Assembly: GCA_903813345.2 (NCBI GenBank)
Contig: CAIIXF020000003.1
Location: 12,168,931-12,232,930, forward strand
DNA from: Owenia fusiformis
Lineage: Eukaryota > Annelida > Polychaeta > Sabellida > Oweniidae
Length of the DNA: 64,000 nt
Reading direction: 5' to 3'
The translations under genes were made by a program, and so were the position numbers. This document shows positions 47,101 through 56,212 of this stretch, one piece after another. Position 1 is the first letter of the stretch. Each line of letters starts with the position of its first letter. The notes under the pieces were generated by a model. It did not search any database, was not told the origin of the DNA, and saw only the letters and a program-made list of their open reading frames with translations.

Positions 47101-50100
47101 GGGTTTCGGAGAATTGGGTTTCGGACAACTGGGTTTCGGACAACTGGGTTGACCCCGTTATGCTCATCAAGCTGTTTATTTTTGGTTTATTTCATCTCCT
47201 CATTAACTGGCTTTGTTTTTCCCCCTTTTCACGTCTTCCTCGGGCAGACATTATGTCACTAATCTGATACAAAGCTGAAAATTATACGCACAGGTATACC
47301 CACAATAAATTGAAAAGAGTAGGCAGATGTCCAAACTTATGTTCACATACAGACAAGTCCCAAAGATGAGTGATTTATAGAGAGCGTTTTCATGACGTTT
47401 TCAATGCGGTTTGGCGGTACCAATGCGTTACCAATGCGTTCCGACCGGTGAAAACCCGGTGAAAGGAAGGTATAAACCCGTTGAAAACACGGTGACAATG
47501 GTAAGCCACTACTCTTTAAACACGTTAGCCCGGTACTAGGTCGGTATAAAGCCGGTGCAGACCCGGTATAGCACGGTATAAACCCGGTCATAAATTCAAA
47601 AATAAATGCGACCGTCGCTGAATCGTCACCGTCTTGCCATAATTAGCCACACGGTGGCGAACAGTGAGCCTACACGGCAAGTGTGACCACAGCATAAAGC
47701 AAGTGATACAGGAAATATTCCACGAAAAGTAACACTTTATCATCCAAGAAAGCGAAGCTTGAGTGGCGATACATTGCTGCCTAAATAGAGTATTTCCTGA
47801 ATCATATAAGCTGAAATGTGTGATGATGATTTCATCACATGTTTAGGAGTTTGATCAGTGAAAAGAATGAATCTTTTAGGGTCGTCCTGTTTATCATCCA
47901 TCTTAATGTTGGAGAATATGCTATGTTAATATAAGAATATGTTAGTATAAAGACTATGACAAGCTTCAATATTGCATTAGGGCCTAAACAATATGACATA
48001 ATGTAGTTGTTTTCACCTGTGAAGTGATATAAACAATGACGTCTTATCATTGCCATTGATTCCGTAGTGATGCAGTTCACGACACAGGAAAATTACTCAT
48101 GTGATACGGAATATGCATTGTCAAAATTGACCAATCAAAATGCTTAAAAACTCCCAACCATGTGATAAAAACTGTTATTGAAATTAGCTATTTACACTTT
48201 AAATCGTAATAAATGATGAAAAATATGTGTATGTAGGACCAGAGTTAATGGGTCAACAGCTAGCACCACGTCCCCCAGTAGCTCAACGAGTGGGAGTAGT
48301 GCCCAGACGCTCAAAAGTGGCAGCAGAAAGAAAGATGGCAGCACCACCTCAACCCTTACCCCCTCACCTTCCCCCACCCCAAATCTCCAGGTATACATAT
48401 CCCTACTGTTAAGGTGGCAGGCGTCTTATATGCTTCATACTTAATTTTCTTCTAGTGTGTCATCATTGACATTTCATTAAGGTGAAGGCTAAATAAATCA
48501 AAAGTACAAAAAATGGCAGTCATATTTTTTTTATAAAGACACATGGTTTTAAAATCAGTATATGAATTGTATATCAAAGTTAACATCACACATAAACGTA
48601 TTTTCATAACTATGAATTCTAGGTATATGGGTCCGTAAAGCTAACATGAAAACTGTGAAATTAGGTTAATTTTTGAAAACTTCAAGAAGTAGGGGTGTTT
48701 CGGTGTCACATTTGTATTGCTCCAAAATTTCCACAAGTCATCTTACCTTACCAAGGAGTGTTAGAGTATAATAAAGCTCAAACCATTGTGAATTCTAAAT
48801 ATTTAATGTCCATCATTTTGTTTGCTGGTACTATTTTCTAGTCCAGAGTAATCCTCATTCATGTATCCATTGTTTATCATTCATAAAGCCTCAGTCATGT
48901 ATCTATCATGATAATTATACTGTAAAATATACACGTTATAATCCATGCCACTTGGTGTATTCACAAAACTTGTATGAGGATTAATCAGGAAGTCTAGAAG
49001 TAGCTCCTTGAAACTTTCAAAAATTAGCCTCACTTCACACTCTTCATGCTAGCTTTGGGGATCCATGCACCTCCGATTCATAGTTATGAAAAATGCGTTT
49101 AAATGTGATGTTTTCTTTGACGTGTCTCTTAAGTCAGGAAATGCATTCACATACATTTATAAGGAAAACATATACAAAATCTTGTGACTTTATCAAAAAA
49201 ATATGACTGTCATTTTTTTGTAGTTTTGATTAACTTTAATGTCATCTTAACTAGAAAGTGTGAAAATATTTTTTCTGTCATCACATTTCCTATTTTATTT
49301 AGGGTTTGACACACATATAAATTTTCTGTCTGGTTGTGTCAACAATTCATCCTAAATGTCAATAGTTATATTTCTCTTATTACGATTTAATTTGTTTTGA
49401 GTCACATCGACATATTTTATTGCCATTCTCAAGTTGATTTATCCTATTGACCTGCTGAGAAACAGTTGGCCTCATCAGAGACATATATGTTTTATATGTC
49501 TATGGCCTCATATTAGAGTGGGTAGATAGGTACATGTAGGTTGTCTTGAATATTTAATTTTAACTTCAGTGTGACGAATCCTTAAGCATTATGCATTATT
49601 TGATGTAATTCTCAATTCCAATAATAAGCAGGAAAATGTGTGGAATTAGCGAGATATGAAGTAAATTAAGGCATGCAGTTAACAACTTACGTCTAAAATT
49701 GTATGAATATACAGGGTGGCACGAAAAATGCTACTCTGATAGGCATAAATTTGACTCACATTTTTTATTTGCATTACCTTTGTCTCGTCTATTTTTGGAC
49801 CCTTGTGGCTATGTTCCTGCAGAGTTGAGGATGTTTTAGTTCATTGATTGCATTTCTTTGTTACTCCTCTTAGCATTAAGGTAATTTGGACAAAACTGTT
49901 TTGTTCAGTGGGATTTGCTTCCCATGGAGTTGCTGTTTTTCTAGTTTTGTTAAGTAGAAGAATCTTCTTTTTAGGTGCACCATTAGTAAGTTCTACAATG
50001 AAATCTGAAATACCCAAATTCTCTGTATTAGCTAAAAGGCTTTGAACTTAACCATGTAGAGTTTTTTAACCTCTTTTTATGCACATAGATTAGTAAAGTA

Positions 50101-53100
50101 TCACTCAACTCCTATACATATTTTTTACCATTCGGAGGTGATGACATTTTGGCCTGTTGATTTTCTGATGTTGCAAATGGCACTTTTTGCACTTTTTGCT
50201 AAACATGTCTAATTTTCTTTTCAGATGTTTACTGTGGAGAAAAGGGAAAAGGGACAATCAGATCCTGGACAATCATCTAAACGCACTAGTCTTGAATCTG
50301 ACGAAGGTATCAAAACAATTTTATTATGTCATCTGCATATTCCACTCCATATCTCCCCAAAATTTACTTATTTTCATGCCTTATATTTCCTATTTCCTTG
50401 CTGATTTCACTGTTTTTACTCTCTTTAGTTTTTTAAAACATTTCGCACAGAAGGGAACTGAAATGGTTTCAGGCTAAAGCCTTCATAGATACAATCTTAT
50501 GATTCATTATGCAAATAAAAAATAACCTCAAAAACACCCACAAAAGGTTTGCCAGGAAACTGGTGATTGTCATGCTTTTATCCATGTCTTATTGTGTAGA
50601 TGGCTTTCAATAAGCATAATGGAAAACAATAATAAGAGTAGTGTTTAATATTTCAATGGGGCCTACAGATGTAATTCACATGTTTGGACATGTGCTGATC
50701 CAGTTCCGGGATTCACTATTTTTTGGATCATGATTCAAGGAAATGATGATGTTGTCTGATTGAGTGGGATTAAAAGTTACTTACACTAATGATAATTCAC
50801 ATAAGTTTAACAAGCAATTTTAAATTTTCTTTTGCAATAGTATAGTTTCCATAAAGCTTTTGAAATCTCGCTCAATCTCAGTGATCTGTTTTCTCCTATA
50901 TTAGCTTTGATTTACACAGTTATGTAATTTGAATAATTTTATATGACAATTTAAAAAAACTTGGGCCAAATCACCATAGATGCAATGCTAAAATTCTTTA
51001 AAACCTTGGATTATTTGTATGTCAACCAACATTTGCATGTTTAATCACAACATGTACATAAACAGGGTCATCATGTGGTATATCATTCAAGTTTTATATA
51101 GATTCAACTAAAACTCTTTGATAAATCATGAAATTAAGCCACTTTTTCAAGATTTTAGCATGTAAGTGAATGGAACTCTAGCCCAAATTAAAAGCTGAAT
51201 AAAATATGGTATTTAGAAACTATCCTATTCAATATTTAAACCCAGATATGCCAGTAGGTAGTTACCAATTTCACCACCAGGTGTCTTATTTGTGTCAGTT
51301 AACATGGCAGATAGAGAGGAAAGTTTCAACCGATTTTAGAGCCTGGAATTCAAGAGGTTAAACTTCAATATCCATCAGTTTTAGATTCAATAGATTAAAT
51401 AGACCAACTTTTCTGAAAATACCAGATCTTGAGAAGAATTCCTCGCCTTGCAAGCAATAAAAAGTATTTCTTGCAGTTTCAAAGGCTATCAATTCACTTT
51501 CTTTATGAACTTGTTTTTCAAGTTTCAATATTGCAGAAAAGTAATATAGGTGTTGTGTTACATGTGTATGTCCAAGCATTCTCAGATTCCAAGCCTTTGA
51601 TCATATATTTGACATATTATTCATTGCGAATTAAAGAGTAGAATTACAGCTGTTTATCCTTTGATGAAGTTTCTTGTTTCCTCGATACAAGTTATAGATT
51701 TCATTTTGAATATTGTATTATTTAACAACATGATAATACTATAAAGAATCCCACTCAGACCAAAAAACAAACCATCAAATATCACTTATTTGGCATTGAA
51801 ATATGATATATGTCTTTTGCTATTTTTTGGGCTAAGAACCTTGTTCAATGTCTTAACCCTTCAATGTTTGGACAATTCATCATCTTTTAATAATAACTTG
51901 AATAATTTTTTACATTTTTATTAAACACTCTGATTGTACCTCTGATCTTTCCCCTTGTTCTCTTTCCTACGTTGTTAAACCATGTAATAGGCGTAATAGG
52001 CGAAAATCATATTTCCATCTCGATTTACAAATTTTCATCTTTAGTATATTAGAAAATGTTGTCAATACATTGTCAATAGAAATCTTCTCACATGTGCATT
52101 GGGTTGTGTGAAGCTCTCTTTTAAGTGTTAGAACCCACCTGAAATCATCAAATACATTGTAGTCTATTAACTACTCTTCACGTTCACTGCACAGCAGGTC
52201 AGATGAAAATGTGACAAAAATAGATAGGTTTTCAGTAACTGGGTTGTTTATAAAGGCTTTGACCTCGAAAAGCAAAACTTCACCATCTGAAAGGGTATAA
52301 GATAAATTTGCAGATAGTGAAAGTACCGAAAACAGTTCACTTAATATTATGCTGCATTTAACCATGACAAAAAACTTTAACCAATGCCAGTTTTAATTGT
52401 GCTTTTAGATGACATTAGTCAAGTCCTGAGCAAGCTGTCATTGGAATGCTACAAACCAATATTCGAGGAACAGGAAGTTGATATGGAGGCATTTCTGACA
52501 TTAACTGAGGCTGATCTCCGTGAACTAGGGATTGATCATTCTGATTCTAGACGTCAAATACTCACTGCAATTACACATCTCAGCTCAGGGAAAGTAAGTC
52601 ACATTCTCAGAAATTTTATGTTCAATTGACAGTTGGAACACCTCCATAATTGGAAAGCTTTTCAGATTTGTATTAGCCTAATAAGCTACACATTTTAGAG
52701 GTAATAAGTTACTTCGTGGTTATTGATATCATGGAGGATTTCATTTCTTGTTAAAATATAACAATTATTTCAAACAATATCAAATTGACATTTGTGCCAT
52801 TAGCTCCCTTTGTCCCAAGAAATCAGAATAATAACCATATTTTATCCCTTCTGTTGAATAACTATCTTTATGTCACCCGATCAGAAGTGGTGACATATTT
52901 TATTCTCCATCTTTCTGTGGATGGTGTTCAGCGGTCGTCATCTGGCATCTATAACAAATGGCAAAGGTGACATTTTGCGTGTCAATGCCATGTGTCGTTG
53001 ATATAGATATAGCATATAGAAAAATGTAAGTCTAAGATCATATTCTACGCATGCATTTGGGTAGTTTTAAGACCATAATTGGACATGGACTAAAATCTTC

Positions 53101-54465
53101 TGAACATTGACCCATCCCATCCCAAGAGCAAAGTCCTGAGGGCAAGGCAACCATGATATCCGAATATACATGATATCTATTTCCTCCTAGTGTGTAACAT
53201 GTATAATATATGGTATATGTTTTTCAGGGCAGGGAAAGGGACATGTATCAAAGCAGTATGGGCAGCTACTCTAGGGCTTCATCAACGAAGGTAACCATTT
53301 GCAAAAAAGAAAAATATGCACTGACCCTTTACTAGTCTGAATGTTATAATATCATTATAAAGCTACTATTATATGGTCCCCAAATTTTTTCTTCAAGTAT
53401 CCAACATTTTACCTTTAAGTGAAATACTGTTTGATGATATATTTGTAAAAATTCATCAGTATTTTGAAATAGTTAAACACCAAAAAAGTATGGTTTAATC
53501 AACTTATGAATGACAGATGAGTTCACCGAGGGTCGGTAGGATCCTTGGGATTTGCTTATCCGTAGATCAAGTTACTGTTTTTCTAGTTTCATCTAAAAAT
53601 GGCATCTATTTCATTTCCTGAGTTATTAAGTGCTCATGAAGGATATGTAACTTGATATACCTTTATTGAACGTTTCTTAATTATAATGAGGGATGTTATT
53701 AAAGCACCACATGGTCAAACACTTGTAATATAGGAGCCATTTAGATAAGTATGTACCAATTGGAGATTAATTAGCCCAGTTGGGCCTTATTACATATCTT
53801 AGTTCAATGTAATTTTAATGTTATTTTTATAGACCTCATACAACTGTTTGGATTCTGAACTCAATTAGTTAATAGTGGTCAACTATAATTTCAAAGTTTC
53901 AGATTTAAGGACATTTCTGCTCAAATTTAAATCAGTTTGTATTTGTAATTAAAATTTTCTGAGGACTGGCAATATCATTGGGTGGATTTTAATAGAGCTT
54001 CAGTTTCCTATTTGGTTTCATATTTCTTATTGTTTGTCCATTTCATTAGTTAGAACACCTGAAACTTTTCTAACTAATGAAGTTGCAAATTCTGAAATTT
54101 TCACTGCTTAGTTTTGATTTTCAATTTTTATTGTCATCACCACAAGTGGTGACATATTGTTATAGTGTACACCTTTTTTGTGGATGGTTGGCTTCTGTAA
54201 CAAATGGCATGTGGTTACATTTTGCATGTCAATGACTGGTTTTCATTATTGCTATTTCATTTTGATTCTTGGCTTAATTTTGATTTCAACAAAATCTAAA
54301 ACATTTTATCTCTGCTCAAAAGATGGAACTTTTATCACTATGTTTTGATTTTCACTGGTCAATTTTGATGAATGAAAGATTCACAGGTCAAAATTTAATT
54401 GCCTTTTTTAATTTTTACTGCATATTAACATAATTAATGTTTTATTCCAGAGCTCACATCACTGA
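26084..54465 (+). CDS. ANKS6: ANKS6 (samcystin), complete, 15 coding exons
   Basis: Exons: 26084-26136, 27028-27109, 27795-28416, 30101-30451, 41405-41534, 41751-41913, 42281-42403, 42558-42707, 43247-43442, 44163-44271, 48237-48390, 50225-50306, 52409-52593, 53228-53290, 54451-54465. They total 2,478 bp, 825 codons plus TGA, close to human ANKS6 (about 870). All phases agree; donor 6 is a weak GTTTGT. Residues about 20-385 are ankyrin repeats. [17 protein letters not shown] and [13 protein letters not shown] are ANKS6-specific linker motifs, followed by Ser/Thr/Pro-rich sequence and the SAM domain (about 739-800). In vertebrates ANKS6 works in the inversin compartment of cilia with NEK8, INVS and NPHP3 and binds ANKS3 through SAM. 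Exon 1 ([11 protein letters not shown]) is the least certain; a start at 27035 is the alternative. Confidence 0.96.
26301..26674. repeat. 34-bp direct repeat, 340 bp apart
   Basis: CATAAGGTTATAAAATTTGA, continuing CAAGACATACATGC, at 26301-26334 recurs with two substitutions at 26641-26674, just before the tRNA-like sequence. It lies in the putative ANKS6 intron 1. Confidence 0.8.
26681..26765 (+). pseudogene. tRNA-like sequence (tRNA pseudogene or SINE head)
   Basis: GGCGCAGTAGGTAGCGCG looks like a D-arm and A box, CTTCTAATC like an anticodon loop with TCT (Arg-type), and GGGGTTCGATTCCC is a good T-arm and B box. A T run follows at 26767. The presumed acceptor ends (GTTATCG and GGCGCAG) do not pair and the region between anticodon and T-arm is too long and irregular for a standard tRNA. 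It is probably a decayed tRNA or the Pol III promoter of a SINE. Confidence 0.6.
27110..27794. other. ANKS6 intron 2
   Basis: AT-rich intron with no element ends seen. CAAATTAATTAGCATCAAAT-like simple repeats occur near 27490. Confidence 0.55.
27795..28416 (+). CDS. ANKS6: ANKS6 exon 3 (main ankyrin block)
   Basis: 622 bp, acceptor CTTTTACAG, donor GTAAGT. It encodes about six ankyrin repeats with canonical cores: [79 protein letters not shown] and [19 protein letters not shown]. One large exon for several repeats is unlike the finely split remainder of the gene. Confidence 0.97.
28487..29844 (-). mobile_element. pogo/Tigger-like element relic
   Basis: A 1,358-bp insertion in ANKS6 intron 3. 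The inverted ends begin CAGTAAAACCTGT, then diverge but keep matching GTGTTCAAAT-type blocks, and TA flanks both sides. The minus strand at 29026-28841 encodes 61 codons ending MKDFFKQK, like the C-terminal tail of Tigger/CENP-B-type transposases. An internal segment of about 170 bp (CTTGTCTGCAAATGTCGTCT onward) is directly repeated at about 29084 and 29303. Confidence 0.82.
28841..29026 (-). pseudogene. Tigger-type transposase C-terminal remnant
   Basis: A 61-codon frame with an acidic stretch ([20 protein letters not shown]) and the terminal MKDFFKQK. Only the tail is left; no DDE domain. The orientation is opposite to ANKS6. Confidence 0.5.
30101..30451 (+). CDS. ANKS6: ANKS6 exon 4 (second ankyrin block)
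   Basis: 351 bp, acceptor CATTTTCAG, donor GTGAGA. It starts [20 protein letters not shown] and continues with ankyrin cores [40 protein letters not shown] and [11 protein letters not shown], matching the second ankyrin set of ANKS6. It is followed by an 11-kb intron. Confidence 0.97.
30484..30613. repeat. Palindromic fold-back A (CCGAGG/GCGCAGG tip)
   Basis: The outer arms TGAATATAGGTTTTATTCC and its partner GGAATAAAACCCATATTCA enclose inner arms ATATTGACCGAGGG and CCCAAGGTCAATAT around AGCGCAGG. A related degenerate tract (CCAATACGATTTTTTCCC) follows to about 30830. Confidence 0.82.
31211..31735. mobile_element. DNA element with TACTGTAC ends and TTTCGCG blocks
   Basis: The left end TACTGTACCCCTGG pairs with TACTGTACTCTGGGT read from the right end. 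AAATTTCG and TTTCGCGG blocks occur near both ends in inverted arrangement. About 525 bp, no coding capacity recognised, ANKS6 intron 4. Confidence 0.65.
31736..32723. other. ANKS6 intron 4 segment
   Basis: No exon, repeat or element terminus recognised. Confidence 0.5.
34371..36032. repeat. Nested palindrome cluster within the 4.9-kb element
   Basis: CCCATACTTGGTCGTGTTTC through GCGGGCAGATATAG (34373-34448) is complementary to 35951-36030. Inside are a GGGCAGATATAGTATATCTGCCC palindrome near 34474, a fold-back at about 34698-34770 with arms GGGAAATACAATAT, and another at 35519-35652. The sequence at 34502-34585 is complementary to about 35490-35570. Confidence 0.8.
35519..35652. repeat. Palindromic fold-back B
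   Basis: The left arm ATTGGAATTATCCCGAGGCC pairs with 35652 backward (ATTAGGATTATCCCTTGGCG), and both continue AATATAATATAT. Pairing extends weakly outward to about 35492-35671. The central part contains GAGGGTCGTAGGTCCCGAGGG. Confidence 0.82.
37641..38460. other. ANKS6 intron 4, head of a repeat composite
   Basis: At about 37958-38030 lies CCCCACCACATAGTGTGGGG followed by GTCCGTCTGTCCGTCCGTGT. These look like the leading end of the repeat composite that continues to 39.76 kb. No exon. Confidence 0.6.
38469..39000. repeat. About 160-bp tandem repeat, 4 copies
   Basis: GCCATTTTGGATTTTC recurs at about 38469, 38625, 38787 and 38949. Copies share GGGATGATTGTTAGTATGAA and AATCTTGTCTGTAAAGTCTT. 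Confidence 0.88.
39086..39760. repeat. About 146-bp AAAATGGC repeat array (plus orientation)
   Basis: AAAATGGC-type blocks recur near 39230, 39376, 39504 and 39647, with GGATTTGGTTCAAAT and TATGCTGATGCC between them. It starts with GTCCGTCC sequence. A homologous array in the opposite orientation lies at about 58.5-61.1 kb. Confidence 0.85.
39761..41404. other. ANKS6 intron 4, 3' part
   Basis: AT-rich DNA without recognisable elements. It ends in the exon 5 acceptor TTTTAG at 41404. Confidence 0.55.
41751..41913 (+). CDS. ANKS6: ANKS6 exon 6 ([10 protein letters not shown] motif)
   Basis: 163 bp, acceptor CGATTGCAG. It encodes [20 protein letters not shown], the motif after the ankyrin repeats that is nearly unchanged in vertebrate ANKS6. 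The donor is GTTTGT, the weakest in the gene, which might allow alternative splicing. Confidence 0.95.
42558..42707 (+). CDS. ANKS6: ANKS6 exon 8 (VIPPFLP motif)
   Basis: 150 bp, phase 0 to 0, donor GTAAGA. It encodes [16 protein letters not shown] and [11 protein letters not shown], corresponding to the conserved VIPPFLP segment of vertebrate ANKS6. Confidence 0.94.
42775..43190. repeat. GTGTTCATATTGAGA minisatellite
   Basis: About fifteen degenerate units of 25-33 bp of the form ATTGAGAGGTGTTCATATTG in ANKS6 intron 8. The preceding CAGTTCAACCTGTCTAAAT and the GTGTTCA words resemble the ends of the Tigger-like element at 28.5 kb, so the array may have grown from such an end. Confidence 0.82.
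43443..44162. other. ANKS6 intron 9
   Basis: Contains short AGTCTAA repeats (about 43600-43700). No other feature seen. Confidence 0.55.
45123..45284 (+). pseudogene. PIF/Harbinger transposase N-terminal remnant
   Basis: 54 codons ending in [22 protein letters not shown] matches the (R/W)-rich segment with RRR.FG.Y near the N-terminus of Harbinger transposases. The DDE domain is absent. It starts just after an AG that could be an old acceptor. Confidence 0.68.
45645..45945 (-). pseudogene. MADF/Myb-like fragment, broken by a 91-bp tandem duplication
   Basis: The minus strand encodes an acidic, Ser-rich part ([20 protein letters not shown]) then [18 protein letters not shown] and [19 protein letters not shown]. 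The last resembles the LW....DY core of MADF domains. A 91-bp direct duplication (copies near 45715 and 45806) shifts the frame between these parts. A donor-like GGGTGAGT follows at about 45632. Confidence 0.5.
45945..47155. mobile_element. Nested transposon with inverted ends made of 15-bp repeats
   Basis: The left end is five 15-bp units of the form ACCCAGTTCTCCGAA alternating with ACCCAGTTGTCCGAA. The right end is the inverted equivalent with about five units. About 1.2 kb lies between, with a 140-codon frame that is not recognisable. It is inserted within the Harbinger relic, so it is younger. Confidence 0.78.
47691..48236. other. ANKS6 intron 10, 3' end
   Basis: Intron sequence up to the exon 11 acceptor. 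Nothing further supported. Confidence 0.5.
48237..48390 (+). CDS. ANKS6: ANKS6 exon 11 (Ser/Thr-rich linker)
   Basis: 154 bp. The frame set by phase (AA|G) reads [29 protein letters not shown] and [13 protein letters not shown], matching the [12 protein letters not shown] stretch of vertebrate ANKS6. A different frame is also open (Pro/Arg-rich) but does not fit either neighbouring exon. Confidence 0.9.
48479..49262. mobile_element. Fold-back element, about 780 bp
   Basis: 48479-48640 and about 49070-49262 are imperfect reverse complements: AAAAATGGCAGTCATATTTTT against AAAAATATGACTGTCATTTTT, and CGTATTTTCATAACTATGAAT against ATTCATAGTTATGAAAAATGCG. Non-coding, ANKS6 intron 11. Confidence 0.72.
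49263..50224. other. ANKS6 intron 11, 3' part, with a mariner-like end
   Basis: CAGGGTGGCACGAAAAATGC at about 49714 resembles the CAGGGTGG ends of the elements at 13.1 and 57.7 kb and follows a TA, but I found no partner end. Confidence 0.45.
50307..52408. other. ANKS6 intron 12
   Basis: 2.1 kb of AT-rich intron. No transposon ends, long repeats or exons recognised. Confidence 0.55.
52409..52593 (+). CDS. ANKS6: ANKS6 exon 13 (SAM domain)
   Basis: 185 bp, acceptor GCTTTTAG, donor GTAAGT. It encodes the whole SAM domain: [40 protein letters not shown] and [16 protein letters not shown]. The [15 protein letters not shown] stretch is essentially the vertebrate ANKS6 sequence. SAM mediates ANKS3 and BICC1 binding in vertebrates. 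Confidence 0.97.
52865..52990. repeat. GTGGTGACAT repeat fragment 1
   Basis: TGTCACCCGATCAGAAGTGGTGACA forms a hairpin head. The body, with CTGTGGATGGTGTTCAGCGG and AACAAATGGCAAAGGTGACA, resembles 54.13-54.24 kb. ANKS6 intron 13. Confidence 0.7.
53291..54450. other. ANKS6 intron 14, with GTGGTGACAT repeat fragment 2
   Basis: At about 54133-54240, ATCACCACAAGTGGTGACAT is followed by TTTTTGTGGATGGTTGG and AACAAATGGCATGTGG, the same family as at 52.87 kb. The rest is featureless. Confidence 0.6.
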
Positions 54466-54616
54466 CAGCTGAAGAAATCTGAAATGAACAGCTATTATAA
54501 GAGTTTATGACCAGTGACTTTTGGAGAGAAAAAATAATCTGCCCCGGATTACAGTAAAGGCCTAAAGGCATATGGATGGCCTGGGTGATGATATGTCCAT
54601 GTAGCTAAATCCTGGA

Positions 54617-54622
54617 AATAAA
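54617..54622 (+). terminator. ANKS6: ANKS6 polyadenylation signal
   Basis: AATAAA about 150 bp after the ANKS6 stop codon (54463-54465), the first good signal downstream. Confidence 0.6.
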
Positions 54623-54709
54623 TATGTAACCGATATGCTATGTTTGTGAAAACAGATGCGAAAGATTTTCTATTTCAAATTTGCTATTTCAGCCCTGGGC
54701 ATTAACGGC

Positions 54710-54776
54710 GGGCAAAATAGTGAAATATTGGACCTTGGGCCTGCGGCCCTTGGTCCAATATTTCACTATATTGCCC
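54710..54776. repeat. Palindromic fold-back C (GGGCCTGCGGCCC tip)
   Basis: Arms of 32 bp: GGGCAAAATAGTGAAATATT then GGACCTTGGGCC, against the reverse complement from 54776, with three mismatches and the loop TGCG. It lies about 90 bp after the ANKS6 poly(A) signal. Confidence 0.88.
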
Positions 54777-56212
54777 TTTGAAATGACGTTATTGTACTAT
54801 TATATTATTACAAAGCTAGTCATCAGATCAGAATAGCTAAAGCTAAAGAAAAACAACGAAACATGAGTGCCATGCACAAGGCCACTTGTAAGAATTATTT
54901 CTAACGACAATCTCTGATTTATTGAATGTTAAAAGTCTTAGTCTGTTTGTTATGCCTATTGTTTGCAATATGATGGAAGAAATGTTTACGATATCTAAGA
55001 ACTTCCTGTCAATGCAATACGTCTTCTTTTTACATAAAACTTATTACACATTGCGAGAACCTACTTTCTTCAGATTGTTAAAGTTTATTTTTATAATTCA
55101 TCGAACAAAACTTAAAACCACTTTAGCATATATTGTTATGTTATCTAGATGTGAATTGTGAGATGTTTTTGAATTATCTAAAACATTTTAGAAGTGTTTG
55201 TTGCAAATAGAATTACATACAATAAGCAATATATTGACAAGCAATATATCAATAAGCAATGCAATTTATCAATAAGCAATACATCAATAATCAATGTAGA
55301 CCCAACATCAGTATGTAGACAAAACATTATAAAATATATTTGTGCAATATTATATTTTATTACAAAACTGAGTTTTGTCTCTCTTTACAGGTGATATTCT
55401 ATCAATAAACTCATTTAAAAAGGGGAATAAGCACTGTTTCCAGGAACATGAACACAGTTCCATAGGATTACTTTCCCTTTGTGCCCTTTGTAACTAGGCC
55501 CCTGTATAAATCAATTAAAGATTAAAAGAAAGAATCAGATCTAGCGAGCAAGAAAACAATAAATTGTCTAAATTTTAGAATGTTTTTGACTCCTTCATAA
55601 TCCTTATAAAAATTCCTAGAGTGCATACTTTGTTCCAGGAAAACTGAATTAGTCTATTTTTCTTTTTTCATTGATACCATTTTTTAAAATTTTTTTATTA
55701 TCCTCAGTACACCTCATTTTTCCAAGCCTGCGATAGAGTGAGGATTAGGAGATGTACATAAACATGTACTTGGTCTTATGCAAGACTACTAGTATGGCAT
55801 CTGTGAATTCCCCATTCCCTCTAAGTAACCCTGCCTTATTAGGACATTTTCTCTCTAAAACTGAAATATTAACTGCTTTATTTTCTGGCATTCCTGTACA
55901 ATTGCAAGTTTCAGCCATAAACATATTTCAATAATTCCATCTGGTTACCACTAAACCCTATAAAAATGAACCTTTTAAAAATAACGATGCAATGAATTTC
56001 CAATGTAAAATATTAAGTTAAATGTATGTTGATTCTAGACTTATATATATCTACACCCTTTTTTCTACCCATCACTTGAATTCCCTCAAATCTCTTCACA
56101 ATTAAGAGTGTTGAAAACACCCATATTTCCACCACTTCTTGCTGATCACACTAATTCTCATCAATTTCCATTTTGTACTGAGACTATTAAGTTGTATTTG
56201 TTGTGTAAAATG
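54777..56212. other. Intergenic between ANKS6 and RPRD1 3' ends
   Basis: AT-rich. A small array of CAATAAGCAATATATC-like units occurs at about 55220-55290. No gene seen. Confidence 0.55.

Larger units (their letters stand above)
44462..47690. mobile_element. PIF/Harbinger-like element with a nested insertion
   Basis: About 3.2 kb filling most of ANKS6 intron 10. Inverted ends of about 55 bp (GCGGTCACACTAGCCGTGTA; right end GTGGTCACACTTGCCGTGTA) share CCACCGTGTGGCTAATTATG. GC-rich subterminal DNA with many CGGT words lies inside both ends. The plus strand has a PIF/Harbinger transposase fragment and the minus strand a MADF/Myb-like fragment, the two-gene arrangement of this superfamily. A second transposon sits at 45.9-47.2 kb. 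The catalytic domain is gone. Confidence 0.82.

Noticed and set aside
48227-48412. Pro/Arg-rich frame ([15 protein letters not shown]) at ANKS6 exon 11
   Set aside because: The intron phases of exons 10 and 12 require a different frame, whose product matches the ANKS6 linker.
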